Origin: Pararhodobacter oceanensis
Lineage (GTDB): Bacteria; Pseudomonadota; Alphaproteobacteria; Rhodobacterales; Rhodobacteraceae
Assembly (NCBI RefSeq): GCF_003076755.1
Contig: NZ_QDKM01000002.1
Location: 1-64,000 of the forward strand
DNA length: 64,000 bases
Direction: 5' to 3'
This document shows, piece after piece, positions 44,521 through 54,450 of the stretch (its first letter is position 1; each line of letters opens with the position of its first letter). The notes under the pieces were generated by a model, which was given only the letters and a program-made list of their open reading frames with translations, had not been told where the DNA came from and ran no database searches. Made by a program: the position numbers and the translations under genes.

Positions 44521-45306
44521 TCAGCTGCGCTTGGCTTCGGCCTTGATCGGCGCCCAGAGACGCTTGTTGGTCAGATAGAGCAGCGAGGCCAAGAGCGTCA
44601 GGAAAATGACGCCGATGAAGCCCCACATCTTGCGCTCGGTCTGCTTGGGCTCGGCGGCCCACATCAGGAAGGCCGCCACATCCACCGCCATCTGCTCTTC
44701 GGTGGCCTGCGTGCCATCGGCGTATTCGATCATATCGTCGAACAGCTGCGGCGCCATCGAGACATTGCCGCCGAAAGCCGCGTTTTCATAAAGGAACGCG
44801 CCGCCTTCCTCGACTTCAACACCGGTGAAACCGGTCAGGAACGAGGCGATATATTCCGCCCCGCCCATGCCGCGCATCAACTGGTTGATACCCAGACCGT
44901 AGGGACCATGGAAACCGGCACGGGCCTTGGCCATCAGGCTCAGGTCCGGCGCATTCTCATCCATCGAACCGGGGAAGTGGTCGGGCCCGCCAGCGGCACG
45001 CCAGCCACCGTCACCGTCCGGCACCTCCATGCTGGCGGCAAAGCCGCGCATGGTGGCATCGTCCAGCCCGAGACCGGTCTCGGCGGTCAGCGTGCGAAAC
45101 GCCACCAGCTCCAGCCCGTGGCAGGCCGAGCACACTTCGGTGTAGACCTGCAGGCCGCGCTGCAACTGCGCCTGATCATAGGAACCGAACGGCCCCTCGA
45201 ACGAGAACGCATAATCGGTGATGTGGGGCTCGCCACCCGCCGCCAGCGCCGGAGCGCTGCCGAGGGTCAGGGCCATCAGGGCCGAAAGGGCAAGTTTCTT
45301 GATCAT
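44521..45306 (-). CDS. petC: Cytochrome c1 of the bc1 complex
   Basis: Membrane-anchored c-type cytochrome of complex III, 261 residues. The signal peptide is [20 protein letters not shown]. The haem c motif CSACH is near residue 50, and the C-terminal anchor [20 protein letters not shown] is followed by a basic tail. The ATG at 45306 gives a standard signal peptide; the upstream frame adds eight charged residues. Last gene of petABC. Confidence 0.97.
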   Translation of the reverse strand: MIKKLALSALMALTLGSAPALAAGGEPHITDYAFSFEGPFGSYDQAQLQRGLQVYTEVCSACHGLELVAFRTLTAETGLGLDDATMRGFAASMEVPDGDGGWRAAGGPDHFPGSMDENAPDLSLMAKARAGFHGPYGLGINQLMRGMGGAEYIASFLTGFTGVEVEEGGAFLYENAAFGGNVSMAPQLFDDMIEYADGTQATEEQMAVDVAAFLMWAAEPKQTERKMWGFIGVIFLTLLASLLYLTNKRLWAPIKAEAKRS

Positions 45307-45326
45307 GATATCACTCTTCCTTTCGC

Positions 45327-46676
45327 TCACTCGGCCGGGATCTGCTCAGCGGCAACTTTGCCCTTTGCAGCCTTGGCTTTCACAGTGGCCTTAAAATCAG
45401 CCTCGATCGTCGCCGGCGGGGCCTTGGGACGTTCCAGAACCCCCAGAAGCGGCAGGATCACCAGGAAATAGGCGAACCAATAGGCCGAACCGATCAGCGA
45501 GATCGTCGAATAGGGCGGTTCGGCAGGCATCGCGCCGGCCCACATCAGGACGACGAAATCCACCACCAGCAGCCAGAAGAACGACTTGAACATCGGCCGG
45601 TTGGCGCCCGAGCGCACCGCCGAAGTGTCGAGCCAGGGCGTCAGCGCCATCACCGCAATCGCGCCGAACATCGCCAAGACGCCAAAGAACTTCGCGTCGA
45701 TGATGCCAAACGACAGCCAGTTGGCGGCGATCACCACCCAGACGTCGGCGGTAAAGGCGCGCAGGATCGCGTAGAACGGCAGGAAATACCATTCCGGCAC
45801 GATATGCGCAGGCGTCACCAGGGGGTCGGCCATGATGTAGTTGTCAGGGTGGCCAAGGAAGTTCGGCATGAAGCCGACAATCGCCCAGAACACCGCCAGC
45901 ACAACCACCAGCGCAAACAGGTCCTTGATCACGAAATAGGGCCAGAAGGGCAGCGTGTCCTTCTCGGCTTCTTCCTTCGAGCCACGGCGCACTTCAACAC
46001 CGGTCGGGTTGTTGTTGCCGGTGGTGTGGAAGGCCCAGACGTGCAGGATCACCAAAGCGGCAATCACGAAGGGCAAGAGGTAATGCAGCGAGAAGAAGCG
46101 GTTCAGCGTCGCATTGCCAACCGCCGGTCCACCCAGCAGCCAGGTCTGGATCGGCTCGCCGATACCAGGGATCGCGCCGAACAGGCCGGTGATCACGGTG
46201 GCGCCCCAGAACGACATCTGACCCCAGGGCAGCACATAGCCCATGAAGCCGGTGGCCATCATCAGCAGATAGATCAACATGCCGATGATCCAGGTCACCT
46301 CACGCGGGGCTTTGTAGCTGCCGTAGTAGAGACCGCGGAAGATGTGGATATAGACCGCAAAGAAGAACAGCGAGGCGCCGTTCATATGCAGATAGCGCAG
46401 CATATAGCCGCCGTTCACGTTGCGCATGATATGCTCAACCGAGTTGAACGCCATATCCGCATGCGGGGTGAAATGCATCACCAGAACGATGCCGGTGACG
46501 ATCTGCAACACCAGGCAGAAAGCCAGAACAATGCCCCAGATCCACCACCAGTTCAGGTTCTTGGGGGTCGGGATCATCAGGGTGCCGTAGATCAGCCCAA
46601 CAATCGGCAGGCGGCGGTCAAGCCACTTTTCAATACCGGTTTTGGGCTCGTAATGGTCGTGGGGAATGCCGGACAT
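45327..46676 (-). CDS. petB: Cytochrome b of the bc1 complex
   Basis: Core quinol-oxidising subunit with haems bL and bH, 449 residues. Recognisable are [20 protein letters not shown] with haem histidines, [20 protein letters not shown], the Qo-site motif PEWYF within [15 protein letters not shown], and several further membrane helices. A Lys/Ala-rich C-terminal tail follows. It lies between petA and petC. Confidence 0.98.
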   Translation of the reverse strand: MSGIPHDHYEPKTGIEKWLDRRLPIVGLIYGTLMIPTPKNLNWWWIWGIVLAFCLVLQIVTGIVLVMHFTPHADMAFNSVEHIMRNVNGGYMLRYLHMNGASLFFFAVYIHIFRGLYYGSYKAPREVTWIIGMLIYLLMMATGFMGYVLPWGQMSFWGATVITGLFGAIPGIGEPIQTWLLGGPAVGNATLNRFFSLHYLLPFVIAALVILHVWAFHTTGNNNPTGVEVRRGSKEEAEKDTLPFWPYFVIKDLFALVVVLAVFWAIVGFMPNFLGHPDNYIMADPLVTPAHIVPEWYFLPFYAILRAFTADVWVVIAANWLSFGIIDAKFFGVLAMFGAIAVMALTPWLDTSAVRSGANRPMFKSFFWLLVVDFVVLMWAGAMPAEPPYSTISLIGSAYWFAYFLVILPLLGVLERPKAPPATIEADFKATVKAKAAKGKVAAEQIPAE

Positions 46677-46688
46677 GCCTCGTCTCCC

Positions 46689-47255
46689 TTAGCCGAGCTG
46701 GATGGTGGAATCGTCGACGAAGCTGACGACGGGAATATGCAGGTTTTCGGGCGCGGGGCCGCGGCGAATGCGACCTGCGGTGTCATAATGCGAGCCGTGG
46801 CAGGGGCAGAACCAGCCGCCGAAGTCGCCAGCGCCATTGCCCAGAGGCACACAGCCGAGGTGGGTGCAGACGCCGGTCATCACCAGCCACTCGCCACTCT
46901 CGTCCAGCGCGCGGTTTTCATCCGCGGCATCGGTGTTCGGCTTGTTCGGATTCTGCGAGGCATCATCCATCAGGTCGCTCAGCGGCACGGCGCGGGCGGC
47001 TTCGATCTCGTCTTCGGTGCGGCGGCGGATGAACACCGGCTTGCCGAGGAAGTTCACCGTCAACTGCGTGCCGACAGCAACACCGCTGATGTCGACGAAA
47101 ATCGAGGACAGGGCTTGCACATCTGCCGAGGGGTTCATCTGATTGACAAGCGGCCAGACTGCGGCGCCGGTTGCAACGGCACCGGCACCTGCGGTCGCGT
47201 AATACAGAAAATCCCGGCGAGTGCCTGCGTTGTCGTCTGCGTGGGACACGAGCAT
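46689..47255 (-). CDS. petA: Rieske iron-sulfur subunit of the bc1 complex
   Basis: A 188-residue Rieske protein. The N terminus has a Tat-like [19 protein letters not shown], which doubles as the membrane anchor. The [2Fe-2S] ligands are CTHLGC and CPCHGS. The start ATG at 47255 gives MLVSHADDN, the usual bc1 Rieske start; the long open frame upstream is non-coding. First gene of petABC. Confidence 0.97.
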   Translation of the reverse strand: MLVSHADDNAGTRRDFLYYATAGAGAVATGAAVWPLVNQMNPSADVQALSSIFVDISGVAVGTQLTVNFLGKPVFIRRRTEDEIEAARAVPLSDLMDDASQNPNKPNTDAADENRALDESGEWLVMTGVCTHLGCVPLGNGAGDFGGWFCPCHGSHYDTAGRIRRGPAPENLHIPVVSFVDDSTIQLG

Positions 47256-47960
47256 TCTCCATTTCAAGGTCACGGGTTCGGCGCATAGCCGAAACGAGCC
47301 GCAGTCACCTGCAGCGTCCATGGCGGGTTTAACGGCGATTTGAACGCCAGTCCAGCCGCGAAACAGAGGAATTATGCCGCACCTGTGCGGATTTGCCGTG
47401 TCGTCGCAAGGCCCTGTGGCGGCGAAGCCCTGCGGATCATGGCTACCGAAACCTGAATCCCGGGCGCCTGTTTGCTGATCAAACGGCCAGATAAGCACCA
47501 TGGGGCCAGAAAAACAGGGGGGCGGGCAAAAAACCGGCGCCGACGCCAGTTCCCCGCCGCCGCCTTCACCAGCATCTGCGCCGCCTCTTCGAAAGCCCAC
47601 GCCCCGCCACCTGCGACCCGCCCCTGCGACACCGCGCCCCCGCCTATCGCGGGGTCACTAGGCCGCAGAATCACCGCCCCAGCTGACGCCTATACTTCAG
47701 CCCAGACGCACAGGCCCAATCCTTTGGGCACAGATACGCAACGACAACGCCGCGAGCACCCTATTTCGGGCCCAGTCCTTCAGGCCCAGTCCTTCGGGCA
47801 AAACCCTTCGAGCACAGGCACTCAATGACCGCGCCACCAGTGCAGGCAGTCAGGCACTGGCGCTCAAGAGCAGCGGCTCCAGCACCGCTCCTCGGATGCA
47901 GTCACCCGCCGCCTCTAAGCGCAAGCCCTCCGGCACAGCCACTGCCCGCAACCCTCCCGA
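47256..47960. other. Long intergenic region upstream of petA
   Basis: A 705-bp gap. The part next to petA should hold the petABC promoter. Bases 47710-47830 contain short imperfect repeats (GCCCAATCCTTTGGGC, GGCCCAGTCCTTC twice, CCTTCGGGCA). Open frames here are Pro/Arg-rich and unconvincing, so I see no gene. Confidence 0.5.
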
Positions 47961-48575
47961 TCACTCGGGCGCGGTCTGCTGCATCGAGGGGCGGGCGCGG
48001 AAGGCGGAATACCACGCCGCCAGCGCCGGACGGCTCTCGCGCCAGCCGCGCGCTTCGTGGCGGAAGTCCAGATAACCACAGGCGCAGGCCACCGCGATCT
48101 GCCCCATGCACAGAGGCCCCGCCAGATGCGCCATCCAGCGCGACTCAATCGCGTCGAGCGCGCGGGTGATCTTGGCCCATTGCCCCTCGATCCAGGGCTC
48201 GAATTGCCCCTCGGGCGCGCGCAGTGCGGTTTCATAGCGCATCAGGATCGCCGCATCCAAAATCCCGTCCGCCGTCGCCTCAAGGGTCAGAACCTCCCAC
48301 AGCCGCGCGCCCTCGGGGTAGAAGGCGGGGCCCTTGCTGGCGATACTGGCGAGATAGCGGCAGATCACCCGGCTGTCATACAGCGTGCAGCCATCGGCGC
48401 GTTCCAGCGCCGGTATCTTGCCCAGCGGGTTGTGATCCACCGGCATCGTGCCCGAATCAACCGGCGTGCCGGTGGCGGCGGCAAGCTCGACCTGATCGAG
48501 CATATGCGCCTCATGCAGCATGATCATCACTTTGCGAACATAGGGCGAGGGACGGCTGTAATGCAGCACCATCAT
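47961..48575 (-). CDS. Glutathione S-transferase family protein
   Basis: GST-fold protein of 204 residues. The N-terminal thioredoxin-like domain is LHYSRPSPYVRKVMIMLHEA with the catalytic-type Ser, then HNPLGKIPALERADG and YDSRVICRYLA. The C-terminal helical domain contains GQIAVACACGYLDFRH. The ATG at 48575 gives MMVLHYS. The substrate is unknown; it is one of three GST-fold genes within 4.5 kb. Confidence 0.9.
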   Translation of the reverse strand: MMVLHYSRPSPYVRKVMIMLHEAHMLDQVELAAATGTPVDSGTMPVDHNPLGKIPALERADGCTLYDSRVICRYLASIASKGPAFYPEGARLWEVLTLEATADGILDAAILMRYETALRAPEGQFEPWIEGQWAKITRALDAIESRWMAHLAGPLCMGQIAVACACGYLDFRHEARGWRESRPALAAWYSAFRARPSMQQTAPE

Positions 48576-48796
48576 CGGCGTGATCCTTTTTAGCACCTGA
48601 CATGGCGCAGCCATATGCGGCGCGCCTATGCGCCCAAGCTAGCAGGTTGCCATCGGCTGTCTATTGCCTTGCGGCGCTCTGTCGGCGCCATGGGCCAAGG
48701 ATCGCCCACCCGAATATCGGGGGCAGGGCGGCAGGGGTGCGCCGCTGCGACAAGTCAAGGCTTGATAGCCCCATGAACAGGCCGTTAACTGCGCGC

Positions 48797-49540
48797 ATGG
48801 CAAAAAAGAGCAGACCCCGCAAAAAGAAAAAACCCCCGCTGCACCGGCGGGTGATCGAGCGAATCGCTGATTTTATCCGCCGCGTCTGGCGCTACACGCT
48901 GCTCGGGCTGGTGGGCTTGGCGGCGCTTTTGGTGCTCTGGGTGGCGCTGTATCGGTTCGTTGATCCGCCCGGCGGCATCTATATGTGGCAGGAATCGCGG
49001 CGGCTCGGCGAAATTCAGCAGTCCTGGGTGGATATGGAGCAGATCGCGCCGGTGATGGCGCGCTCGGTGGTTGCCGCCGAGGACGCGAATTTCTGCCGCC
49101 ACTGGGGGTTCGATATGTCGGCAATCCGGCAGGCGCTGGCCGAAGGCTCGGGGCGCGGCGCCTCGACGCTGAGCCAGCAGGTGGTGAAGAATGTGTTTCT
49201 CTGGCAGGGGCGTAGCTGGATCCGAAAGGCGCTGGAGGCGGTGATCACCCCGATGGTGGAAATCCTCTGGCCGAAGCGGCGGATCATCGAGGTCTATCTG
49301 AATATCGCCGAATTCGGCGAGGGGGTGTTCGGGGTCGAAGCCGCCTCGCACCGGCATTTCGACCGCGATCCGATTGATCTGAGCGCGCGGCAGGCGGCGC
49401 TTCTGGCTGCCGTATTGCCTGCGCCGCAAGTGCGCAATGCGGGCCGTCCGACCGATTGGATCCAGCGCCGTGCGGCGGCGATTGTCGACGGCGCCGCGAC
49501 CATTGACCGCGACGACCGCGCCGCCTGTTTTCAACCCTGA
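48797..49540 (+). CDS. mtgA: Monofunctional biosynthetic peptidoglycan transglycosylase
   Basis: Glycan polymerase of family GT51, 247 residues. A Lys/Arg-rich cytoplasmic start and one membrane helix (LLGLVGLAALLVLWVALYRF) precede the transglycosylase domain. The catalytic region is VVAAEDANFCRHWGFD, then GASTLSQQVVKNVFLWQGRS and RIIEVYLNIAEFGEGVFGVE. The ATG at 48773 is an alternative start. No transpeptidase domain is present. Confidence 0.95.
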   Translation: MAKKSRPRKKKKPPLHRRVIERIADFIRRVWRYTLLGLVGLAALLVLWVALYRFVDPPGGIYMWQESRRLGEIQQSWVDMEQIAPVMARSVVAAEDANFCRHWGFDMSAIRQALAEGSGRGASTLSQQVVKNVFLWQGRSWIRKALEAVITPMVEILWPKRRIIEVYLNIAEFGEGVFGVEAASHRHFDRDPIDLSARQAALLAAVLPAPQVRNAGRPTDWIQRRAAAIVDGAATIDRDDRAACFQP

Positions 49541-49648
49541 TACGCCCCGCCGCCGCACCCCCTCGCCGCGCCCTGCGGCAGGGAGGACGGTTGAACTTTG
49601 CCGCCAAGGGTGCAAAGGGAAGAAGCCTTGAACCGACCGTAGAGACCT

Positions 49649-50314
49649 ATGCTCAGCCTGTTTCATGTCCCGCTTTCGCCGTTCTGCCGTAAGGTCCGCT
49701 TGACGCTGGCCGAAAAGCGGCTGGAGGTGAAGCTGATCGAAGAACGCTATTGGGAGGCGGGCACCGACTTCCTGCGCCGCAATCCCGCAGGCAAAGTGCC
49801 GATCCTGCGCTATGACGGGCGCATGCTGGCGGAAAGTCAGGCGATCTGCGAGTTTCTCGATGATGTGCATCCCGAGCCCAGCCTGATGCCCAATGACCCC
49901 GCCGGTCGCTACGAGGTGCGCCGTCTCTGCGCGTGGTTTGATGACACCTTCCACACCGAGGTGACCGCGAACCTGCTCTATGAGCGGGTGAATAAAAAGC
50001 TGATGGGCCGCGGCTATCCGGATTCGCAAAAGATCAAGACCGGCTCGACGCGGATCAAATACCATCTCGATTATATGAGCTGGCTGTTGGAACACCGCCG
50101 CTGGCTGGCGGGGAATGCGATGACGCTGGCCGATTTCGCCGCCGCCGCGCATCTGTCCTGCCTTGATTACATCAATGACGTGGATTGGGAGCGCGCGCCG
50201 CTGGTCAAGGACTGGTATGCGACGATCAAATCCCGCCCCGCCTTCCGCCCGCTCTTGGCCGATCAGGTGCCCGGCATGCCGCCACCACGGCGCTATGCCG
50301 ATCTGGATTTCTAA
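49649..50314 (+). CDS. fzlA: FzlA-like FtsZ-binding GST-fold protein
   Basis: GST-fold protein of 221 residues. The N terminus LFHVPLSPFCRKVRLTLAEK, the middle HRRWLAGNAMTLADFAAAAH and the C-terminal SRPAFRPLLADQVPGMPPP ending YADLDF match what I recall of alphaproteobacterial FzlA, which binds FtsZ and is needed for constriction. A general GST assignment is the fallback. It is followed by queG. Confidence 0.78.
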   Translation: MLSLFHVPLSPFCRKVRLTLAEKRLEVKLIEERYWEAGTDFLRRNPAGKVPILRYDGRMLAESQAICEFLDDVHPEPSLMPNDPAGRYEVRRLCAWFDDTFHTEVTANLLYERVNKKLMGRGYPDSQKIKTGSTRIKYHLDYMSWLLEHRRWLAGNAMTLADFAAAAHLSCLDYINDVDWERAPLVKDWYATIKSRPAFRPLLADQVPGMPPPRRYADLDF

Positions 50315-50357
50315 GGTGACCGTGGTGGCCTCGCCTGTGACCCTCCGGGGGGCGTGG

Positions 50358-50452
50358 CTCGGGGGCATCGAACCCCCTCGCCCCGCCGGGAGGTTTCACC
50401 TCCCACGGCGCTGTCGCGCCTCCCACCAGAGTATTTGTGGCAAGATGAAGCG
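50358..50452 (+). repeat. Dispersed intergenic repeat, copy 5
   Basis: GGGGGCATCGAACCCCC hairpin, a longer GGGAGGTTTCACCTCCC hairpin, a CGGCGCTGTCGCGCC stretch, then CCAGAGTATTTGTGGCAAGA and TGAAG. It ends 12 bp before the queG start, so it lies in the queG leader. Confidence 0.75.
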
Positions 50453-50464
50453 AGGGCGGCGCTG

Positions 50465-51520
50465 ATGGCGCGGGCGGTAGAGGCATTTGAGCCGGAGGCC
50501 TTCAAAGAACGGCTGGTGGCGCGGGCGCTGGAAGAGGGGTTTTCGGCGGCGCGGATCACCCGGCCCGATGCGATCCCGCAGGCCGCCGCGCGCCTGAAAG
50601 ACTATGTCGAGGCGGGGCGTCATGGGCAGATGGGCTGGATGGAAGAGCGCATGGCCTGGCGCGGCAATCCGGCGGCGCTCTGGCCCGAGGCGCGCTCGGT
50701 CCTGATGCTGGCCGAGGCCTATACGCCCGCGCATGATCCGATGGCGGTGCTGGCGCAGCCGGAGAAAGGCGCGATCTCGGTCTATGCGCAGAACCGCGAT
50801 TACCATGATGTGGTGAAAAAGCGGCTGAAACGGCTGGGGCGCTGGATGATCGAGGCGGTGGGGGGCGAGATCAAGGTCTTCGTCGATACCGCGCCGGTGA
50901 TGGAAAAACCCTTGGCCGAGGCGGCGGGGCTGGGCTGGCAGGGCAAACACACCAATCTGCTGAGCCGCGACTTGGGCAATTGGTTCTTTCTCGGCGCGAT
51001 TTTCACCACGCTGGAGATGCCGGTGGATGCGCCGGCGCGGGAGAATTGCGGCTCTTGCACCGCCTGTCTCGAGGCCTGTCCCACCGATGCCTTTCCGGCG
51101 CCCTTTCAACTGGATGCACGGCGCTGCATTTCCTATCTGACGATCGAGCATAAAGGGCCGATTGACCCCGAATTGCGCGCGCTGATCGGCAACCATATCT
51201 ACGGTTGCGATGATTGTCTGGCCGCCTGCCCGTGGAATAAATTCGCCGTCGCCGCCAGCGAGGTGAAATACGCCGCGCGGCCGGATCTGATCGCGCCGGA
51301 TCTGGCCGAGCTGGCGGGGCTGGATGACGCAGGCTTTCGCGCGCTGTTCTCGGGTTCGCCGGTCAAACGCATTGGCCGCGACCGCTTTGTGCGCAATGTG
51401 CTTTATGCGATTGGCAACTCGGGCAAGCCGCATCTGAAGCCGGTGGCGCAGGGGCTTACCGAGGACCCCGACGCGACGGTGGCCGAGGCGGCGCGCTGGG
51501 CGGTGTCACGGCTCGAGTAG
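50465..51520 (+). CDS. queG: Epoxyqueuosine reductase
   Basis: Final step of queuosine tRNA modification, cobalamin-dependent reduction of epoxyqueuosine. It has 351 residues. Two [4Fe-4S] motifs, [16 protein letters not shown] and [13 protein letters not shown], are present, with an N-terminal cobalamin-binding region ([30 protein letters not shown]). The ATG at 50465 was chosen because upstream sequence is a non-coding repeat. The 3' end overlaps the convergent gene by 15 bases. Confidence 0.95.
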   Translation: MARAVEAFEPEAFKERLVARALEEGFSAARITRPDAIPQAAARLKDYVEAGRHGQMGWMEERMAWRGNPAALWPEARSVLMLAEAYTPAHDPMAVLAQPEKGAISVYAQNRDYHDVVKKRLKRLGRWMIEAVGGEIKVFVDTAPVMEKPLAEAAGLGWQGKHTNLLSRDLGNWFFLGAIFTTLEMPVDAPARENCGSCTACLEACPTDAFPAPFQLDARRCISYLTIEHKGPIDPELRALIGNHIYGCDDCLAACPWNKFAVAASEVKYAARPDLIAPDLAELAGLDDAGFRALFSGSPVKRIGRDRFVRNVLYAIGNSGKPHLKPVAQGLTEDPDATVAEAARWAVSRLE

Positions 51521-52390
51521 CGCCATCGCCTGCGGCCAGGCCTCGGGGTCGGCGCCGGTCTTGTCGCGGCAAAATGCGTTGCAAAAGCCAAGCACCTGCC
51601 CGTTGACGCGCAGGAAATGGGTCACCGGCAGGCCGGAATAGGGGCAGGCGGCGTTCACCGAGGGGCCGGTAGCGAGCGGCGCACTTGGCAGCACCTCGGG
51701 CAGCGCCCAATCGCGGGTCGGCCAGTCGCGCCTATAGGCGGGTTGATCGGCACCATCTACCTGCGCCATCGCCCGCCAGCGGCGAAACGGCAGATGCGCG
51801 AAATGCGCGGCGACATAGGCCTGCGCCGCGGGCGAGACCGGCAGCGCATGGCCCGCGATCCGCGCCGCCACCGGGGCGAAAAACACATCCGCCACGCTAT
51901 AATCCCCGCAAAGCCACGGCCCCACGCTGCCGCATTCCGCCCGCGCCCAGGCCCAGAGTTCCTCAAGCCGCGCCAGATCCGCAAGCACCGCCGCCGGTGG
52001 CGCGCAATCAGTGTAACAAACCCGCAGGTTCATCGCGCAATGGCTGCGCAGGGCGGTGAAAGACGCATGCATCTCGGCGGCGAGATGGCGGGCGACGGCG
52101 CGCGCCTTGGGGTCCTTGGGCCAGAGCCCGGCCTCGGGGTGGCGGCTGGCCAGTTCCTCAGCAATCGCCAGACTGTCGCTGATCACCGCGCCCTCGGGCA
52201 GGCGCAGCGCGGGCACGCTGCGCGCCGGGGCGAATGCGGCAAGCGTCTGCGCAAACCCGGGCTCATAGAGCCGCGTGCGGGTCAGCGCACAACCGATCCC
52301 GAAGGCCTCGAACAGCAGCCAGCCGCGCAGCGACCAACTGGAATAGGCGCGGTCGCCGATACATAACTCATAACCTGTCTCGTAACCCAT
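51506..52390 (-). CDS. GST-fold protein with Cys-rich C-terminal tail
   Basis: A protein of 294 residues. The N-terminal GST-like domain ([40 protein letters not shown]) and helical domain are followed by a tail of about 50 residues: [18 protein letters not shown] and [18 protein letters not shown]. The Cys spacing (CPYS...CNAFC) resembles TRASH/YHS-like metal-binding tails. The start at 52390 is preferred because GGAAAGG is then about nine bases upstream; 52399 is the alternative. Confidence 0.85.
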   Translation of the reverse strand: MGYETGYELCIGDRAYSSWSLRGWLLFEAFGIGCALTRTRLYEPGFAQTLAAFAPARSVPALRLPEGAVISDSLAIAEELASRHPEAGLWPKDPKARAVARHLAAEMHASFTALRSHCAMNLRVCYTDCAPPAAVLADLARLEELWAWARAECGSVGPWLCGDYSVADVFFAPVAARIAGHALPVSPAAQAYVAAHFAHLPFRRWRAMAQVDGADQPAYRRDWPTRDWALPEVLPSAPLATGPSVNAACPYSGLPVTHFLRVNGQVLGFCNAFCRDKTGADPEAWPQAMALLEP

Positions 52391-52567
52391 GAGGCGCATC
52401 CTTTCCGGTCAGGCGTAAGCCGCCATGCTGCCGCAAAACCCGCCCCGCGCCTATCGGTTTCTCCCCCTCCGCCTGGGGCGCGCGCGGCAAATGTCACAAC
52501 AACTTTCCGTCATCGGGTGAACCAAATCCGCCCTCACCGCGTAGTATCCCTAAAGCGGAGAGAAGAT

Positions 52568-53446
52568 ATGGCCCTCGATTTCAGTGACGACCGGCAATTT
52601 ACCCGCAGGATGATGCGGGCCGAGCTATTGGATGCCGAGACCGAACGCACCCTGGCGCTGGCTTGGCGCGATCAGCGTGACGAACAGGCGCTGCACCGGC
52701 TGATCACCGCCTATATGCGGCTGGCGATCTCGATGGCGTCGAAATACCGCAAATACGGCGCGCCGGTGAATGACCTGATCCAAGAGGCCGGTTTGGGCCT
52801 GATGAAAGCCGCCGAGAAATTCGACCCTGATCGCGGGGTGCGGTTCTCGACCTATGCGATCTGGTGGATCAAAGCCTCGATTCAGGATTTCGTGATGCGC
52901 AATCATTCGATGGTGCGCACCGGTTCGACCAGCAGCCAGAAGGCGCTGTTTTTCAACCTCAAGCGGGTGCAGGTACAGGTCCAGCGCGAGGCCCGCGAGA
53001 TGGGTGAGGAGTTGGACGGCCACCAGATGCGCGCGCGGATTGCCCAGCAGATCGGCGTGCCGCTGCATGATGTCGAGATGATGCAGGGGCGGCTTTCGGG
53101 GGCGGATATGTCGCTCAATGCCACCCAATCGGGCGAGGATGAGGGCCGCGAATGGATCGACACGCTGGAGGATGACCGGCCCGGCGCCGATGATCTGGTC
53201 AGCGCGCGCCATGACCTGCGGGCGCTGCGCGGCTGGCTGGTGGCGGCGATGGCGGCACTATCCGAGCGCGAGCAACTGGTGCTGCGCGAACGCAAACTGC
53301 GCGAAGAGCCGCGGACGCTGGAATCGCTGGGCGGCGAGTTGGGTCTGTCAAAAGAGCGGGTGCGCCAGATCGAATCCGCGGCGCTGGGAAAGATGCGCAA
53401 AACGCTTGAGCGTCAGGGGGAAGATGTCTATTCCCTACTGGTATGA
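52568..53446 (+). CDS. rpoH: RNA polymerase sigma factor RpoH (RpoHII-like)
   Basis: Heat/oxidative stress sigma-32 factor of 292 residues. Region 2 has LIQEAGLGLMKAAEKFDPDR and RFSTYAIWWIKASIQDFVMR; the RpoH box is QKALFFNLKRVQ; region 4 has LESLGGELGLSKERVRQIES. The ATG at 52568 follows GGAGAGA. Rhodobacterales carry two RpoH proteins, and the co-transcribed ChaN-like gene suggests the RpoHII type, a tentative choice. The stop overlaps the next gene as ATGA. Confidence 0.95.
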   Translation: MALDFSDDRQFTRRMMRAELLDAETERTLALAWRDQRDEQALHRLITAYMRLAISMASKYRKYGAPVNDLIQEAGLGLMKAAEKFDPDRGVRFSTYAIWWIKASIQDFVMRNHSMVRTGSTSSQKALFFNLKRVQVQVQREAREMGEELDGHQMRARIAQQIGVPLHDVEMMQGRLSGADMSLNATQSGEDEGREWIDTLEDDRPGADDLVSARHDLRALRGWLVAAMAALSEREQLVLRERKLREEPRTLESLGGELGLSKERVRQIESAALGKMRKTLERQGEDVYSLLV

Positions 53447-54324
53447 TCAGGATTAAATACCGCCCGCGGCCGCGCCGAAACGCCGCCCTATACGCCGCTA
53501 TTCTCGCCAGCACCGCCGTTCTTGCTAGCACCGCAGGGCTCGCTTCGGCCTCGCAGATCCAGCCGCAGGCGCTCGATGCGCTGCCGCCCGCCGATGTCAC
53601 GATCTTGGGCGAGCTGCATGACAACCCGATACATCATCTCAATCAGGCGCGGGCGGTGCGGGCGTTGGCCCCCGCCGCCATCGTCTGGGAGATGCTGACC
53701 GAGGCGCAGGCCGCGCGTATGCCCGAGCGGCGCGACGATGCCGATATGGTCGAGGCGGCGCTGGGCTGGGCCGAGAGCGGCTGGCCCGACTATGCGCTCT
53801 ATCATCCGATCACCGAGGCCGCGGGCGCGGCGCGTCATTACGGCGCGCATGTGCCGCGGGCGCAGGCGCGTGAGGCCTTTGCGCAGGGGGCGGCGCCGGT
53901 GTTCGGCGCGCAGGCGGCGCGGTTCGGCCTGCAATTGCCGCTTGATCCCGCGGCGCAGGCCCTGCGTGAGGCGGCGCAATTCGAGGCCCATTGCCGCGCC
54001 ATGCCCGAAGCGATGATGGCGGGGCTGGTCGAGGCGCAGCGGCTGCGCGATGCGTCATTGGCGCAGGCGGTGCTCATGGCGATGGAGCAGACCGGCGGGC
54101 CGGTGGTGGTGATCACCGGCAACGGTCATGCACGGCATGATCACGGGGTGCCGGCGCTGCTGCAGATCGCCGCGCCCGAGGTCTCGGTGCTCTCGCTGGG
54201 GCAGTTCGAATCAGATGCCGAAGCCGCTTCCGGCGAGGCGGTGCCGCATGATCTCTGGCTGGTCACCGCGCCGCATCCGCGCCCCGATCCCTGCGCCGCA
54301 TTCGCCCCGCCCGCCGAAGATTAA
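53443..54324 (+). CDS. ChaN-like haem/iron-regulated lipoprotein-family protein
   Basis: A 293-residue exported protein. The signal-like N terminus AALYAAILASTAVLASTAGL precedes a ChaN domain with VTILGELHDNPIHHLNQ, TEAQAARMPE and VVVITGNGHARHDHGVP. ChaN-family proteins bind haem and some relatives are proteases. It is translationally coupled to rpoH by ATGA, so its expression is tied to the sigma factor, which hints at a stress role. Confidence 0.85.
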   Translation: MIRIKYRPRPRRNAALYAAILASTAVLASTAGLASASQIQPQALDALPPADVTILGELHDNPIHHLNQARAVRALAPAAIVWEMLTEAQAARMPERRDDADMVEAALGWAESGWPDYALYHPITEAAGAARHYGAHVPRAQAREAFAQGAAPVFGAQAARFGLQLPLDPAAQALREAAQFEAHCRAMPEAMMAGLVEAQRLRDASLAQAVLMAMEQTGGPVVVITGNGHARHDHGVPALLQIAAPEVSVLSLGQFESDAEAASGEAVPHDLWLVTAPHPRPDPCAAFAPPAED

Positions 54325-54450
54325 TGCGGCAGGAATAGCGCGGGCGGGCTGGCACTAAGGGATAGCGTGGGGGAGTGGTCTTGCGGATCAATCCGTAAGC
54401 GTTTCCGCGTGAGGCGCATGCCCCGCCGCCACTCTCAACCACCGCCGCCC

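Noticed and set aside
47472-47828. Plus-strand open frame of 118 codons upstream of petA
   Set aside because: Pro/Arg/Thr-rich composition from repetitive non-coding DNA, no ribosome site, no recognisable domain.
48785-50368. Minus-strand open frame of 527 codons opposite mtgA and the FzlA-like gene
   Set aside because: It is a shadow of two well-supported plus-strand genes and has no domain features.
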